From Plantactinospora sp. BC1 (lineage in GTDB: Bacteria; Actinomycetota; Actinomycetes; Mycobacteriales; Micromonosporaceae): a stretch of 64,000 nt of DNA. The translations under genes were made by a program, and so were the position numbers. The notes below the pieces were generated by a model that searched no databases, was not told where the DNA came from, and saw only the letters and a program-made list of their open reading frames with translations. Of this stretch, positions 63,333 to 64,000 are shown piece by piece. Numbering within the stretch: position 1 is the stretch's first letter; the number at the start of each line of letters is the position of its first letter. The stretch is taken from positions 1,116,001 through 1,180,000 of the forward strand of contig NZ_CP028158.1 of assembly GCF_003030345.1 (NCBI RefSeq), written 5' to 3'.

Positions 63333-64000
63333 GTGCGCCACAGGGCAAGGTGCTGGGTCGTCGCCCTGGTCGCCGCCGCCGTCGCGGGTACCACCCTCGG
63401 CGCCGGTGCCGCGACCGCCGACGTGACCGTGACGCCGGGGCAGGCCGTACAGGGTGGGGCGGCGAAGCTGACCTTCCGGGTCACCGAGGACCGGGCACCG
63501 GCGTACACGACCAAGATCGAGTTGTCGATGCCGGAGTCGGCTCCGGTCGCGGAGACGTACCCGATGTCGGACCCGCAGTGGGCGCCCCGGATGACGATGC
63601 GCAAGGTCGACCAGACGCTAGGCGGGATCCACCACGGCCAGGTCACCGAGGTGGTCGCCAGCATCGTCTGGACCCGGGCGGGCGCCCCGGCGGCGGGCGG
63701 TGGCCCGGCCGAGTTGGTGGTGTCGCTCGGCCCGATGCCGCAGACCGACCAGATGACCTTCGCGGTGACGCAGACGTACTCGGACGGCCACGTGACGAAC
63801 TGGAACCAGCCGCCCTCGGCCGAGGTGCCGCGGCCGGACTTCCCGGCGCCGGTGCTGACCCTGGCGCCGCCGGCCGCCGCGACCGACCCGACCGACGCGG
63901 CGGCGCCCGGGGCGGCGGCGCCGCCGGACGGCAGCGCGGCGGCGGAGGAGGAGGCGGACCCGGATTCCGGCTCGCTCACCACCGGTTTGATCGTCGGACT
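63333..64000 (+). CDS. YcnI/DUF1775 protein, C-terminus outside the window
   Basis: The visible 222 residues begin with a signal peptide (VALVAAAVAGTTLGAGAATA) and a DUF1775 domain: DVTVTPGQAVQGGAAKLTFRVTEDR, YTTKIELSMPESAPVAE and NWNQPPSAEVP. YcnI proteins bind copper through a mature N-terminal His (AHVTV); here the residue after the signal is Asp (ADVTV), so the usual copper ligand is absent while the Trp at NWNQ is kept. After the domain there is an Ala/Pro/Asp linker that normally leads to a C-terminal membrane helix beyond 64000. GTG 63333 follows GAAGGGA. Divergent from the copper monooxygenase gene. Confidence 0.88.
   Translation, partial: MRHRARCWVVALVAAAVAGTTLGAGAATADVTVTPGQAVQGGAAKLTFRVTEDRAPAYTTKIELSMPESAPVAETYPMSDPQWAPRMTMRKVDQTLGGIHHGQVTEVVASIVWTRAGAPAAGGGPAELVVSLGPMPQTDQMTFAVTQTYSDGHVTNWNQPPSAEVPRPDFPAPVLTLAPPAAATDPTDAAAPGAAAPPDGSAAAEEEADPDSGSLTTGLIVG

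Overview
The window is about 64 kb of very GC-rich DNA (codon third positions almost all G/C, many GTG starts, dense four-base stop/start overlaps) from an actinomycete. A family-level guess is Micromonosporaceae: there is a SapB-type class III lanthipeptide locus, a complete actinobacterial-type hopanoid operon, DUF397/XRE regulator pairs, an MsiK-dependent-type sugar ABC system without its own ATPase, and an HSP20 gene divergent from an HSP18-type regulator. I see no rRNA, tRNA, CRISPR array, insertion sequence or phage module. The assignment is inference from gene content; no search was run.

Layout. 0.3-8.6 kb: class III lanthipeptide operon (lanKC, a 42-aa SapB/RamS-like precursor, two ABC exporter halves, a NodU/CmcH-type carbamoyltransferase). 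8.6-10.6 kb: TetR regulator and divergent aldo/keto reductase with a palindromic operator between them. 10.6-13.6 kb: two orphan LuxR-type response regulators (one with a degenerate receiver) and a membrane-anchored heptad-repeat protein. 13.9-17.7 kb: PLP aminotransferase converging on a pair made of an asparagine-synthetase homologue without its N-terminal Cys and an M15-like putative metallopeptidase. 17.9-21.1 kb: sugar ABC importer with a candidate LacI-type operator. 21.2-25.6 kb: small membrane protein, small hypothetical gene, diguanylate cyclase, DUF397 plus XRE regulator, SDR. 25.6-34.4 kb: hopanoid operon in order hpnC-hpnD-hpnE-polyprenyl synthase-shc-hpnG/ispH fusion-hpnH, read leftward with overlapping genes. 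34.6-38.5 kb: DMT/NIPA-like transporter and two glycosyltransferases. 38.6-45.6 kb: branched-chain-amino-acid-type ABC operon carrying an acyl-CoA ligase gene. 46-48.2 kb: XRE-TPR regulator followed by three overlapping genes for small His/Cys-motif proteins. 48.2-53.1 kb: CHRD protein, VOC/MerR-TipAS pair, soluble transhydrogenase, a truncated phosphotransferase and a phosphoesterase. 53.3-55.7 kb: heat-shock locus and a SUKH-like protein. 55.9-61.8 kb: AA10 lytic polysaccharide monooxygenase with CBM2, DUF2726 protein, giant HEAT-repeat protein. 61.9-64 kb: a PHM-like copper monooxygenase lipoprotein and a YcnI/DUF1775 protein cut by the window edge.

How the genes may work together. The lanthipeptide genes would make, modify, export and possibly carbamoylate a SapB-like surface-active peptide; the nearby orphan response regulators are reasonable but unproven controllers. 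The hopanoid operon covers FPP to squalene, hopene and adenosyl-/ribosyl-hopane, with the unusual fusion of the HpnG-like phosphorylase to IspH linking side-chain formation to the isoprenoid supply step. Copper enzymes (LPMO, PHM-like protein, YcnI homologue) cluster at the right end. The most unusual items are the HpnG-IspH fusion, the carbamoyltransferase with an octaglycine-leader lanthipeptide, the asparagine-synthetase homologue with two altered catalytic motifs, and the coupled H-C-C-C small-protein trio.
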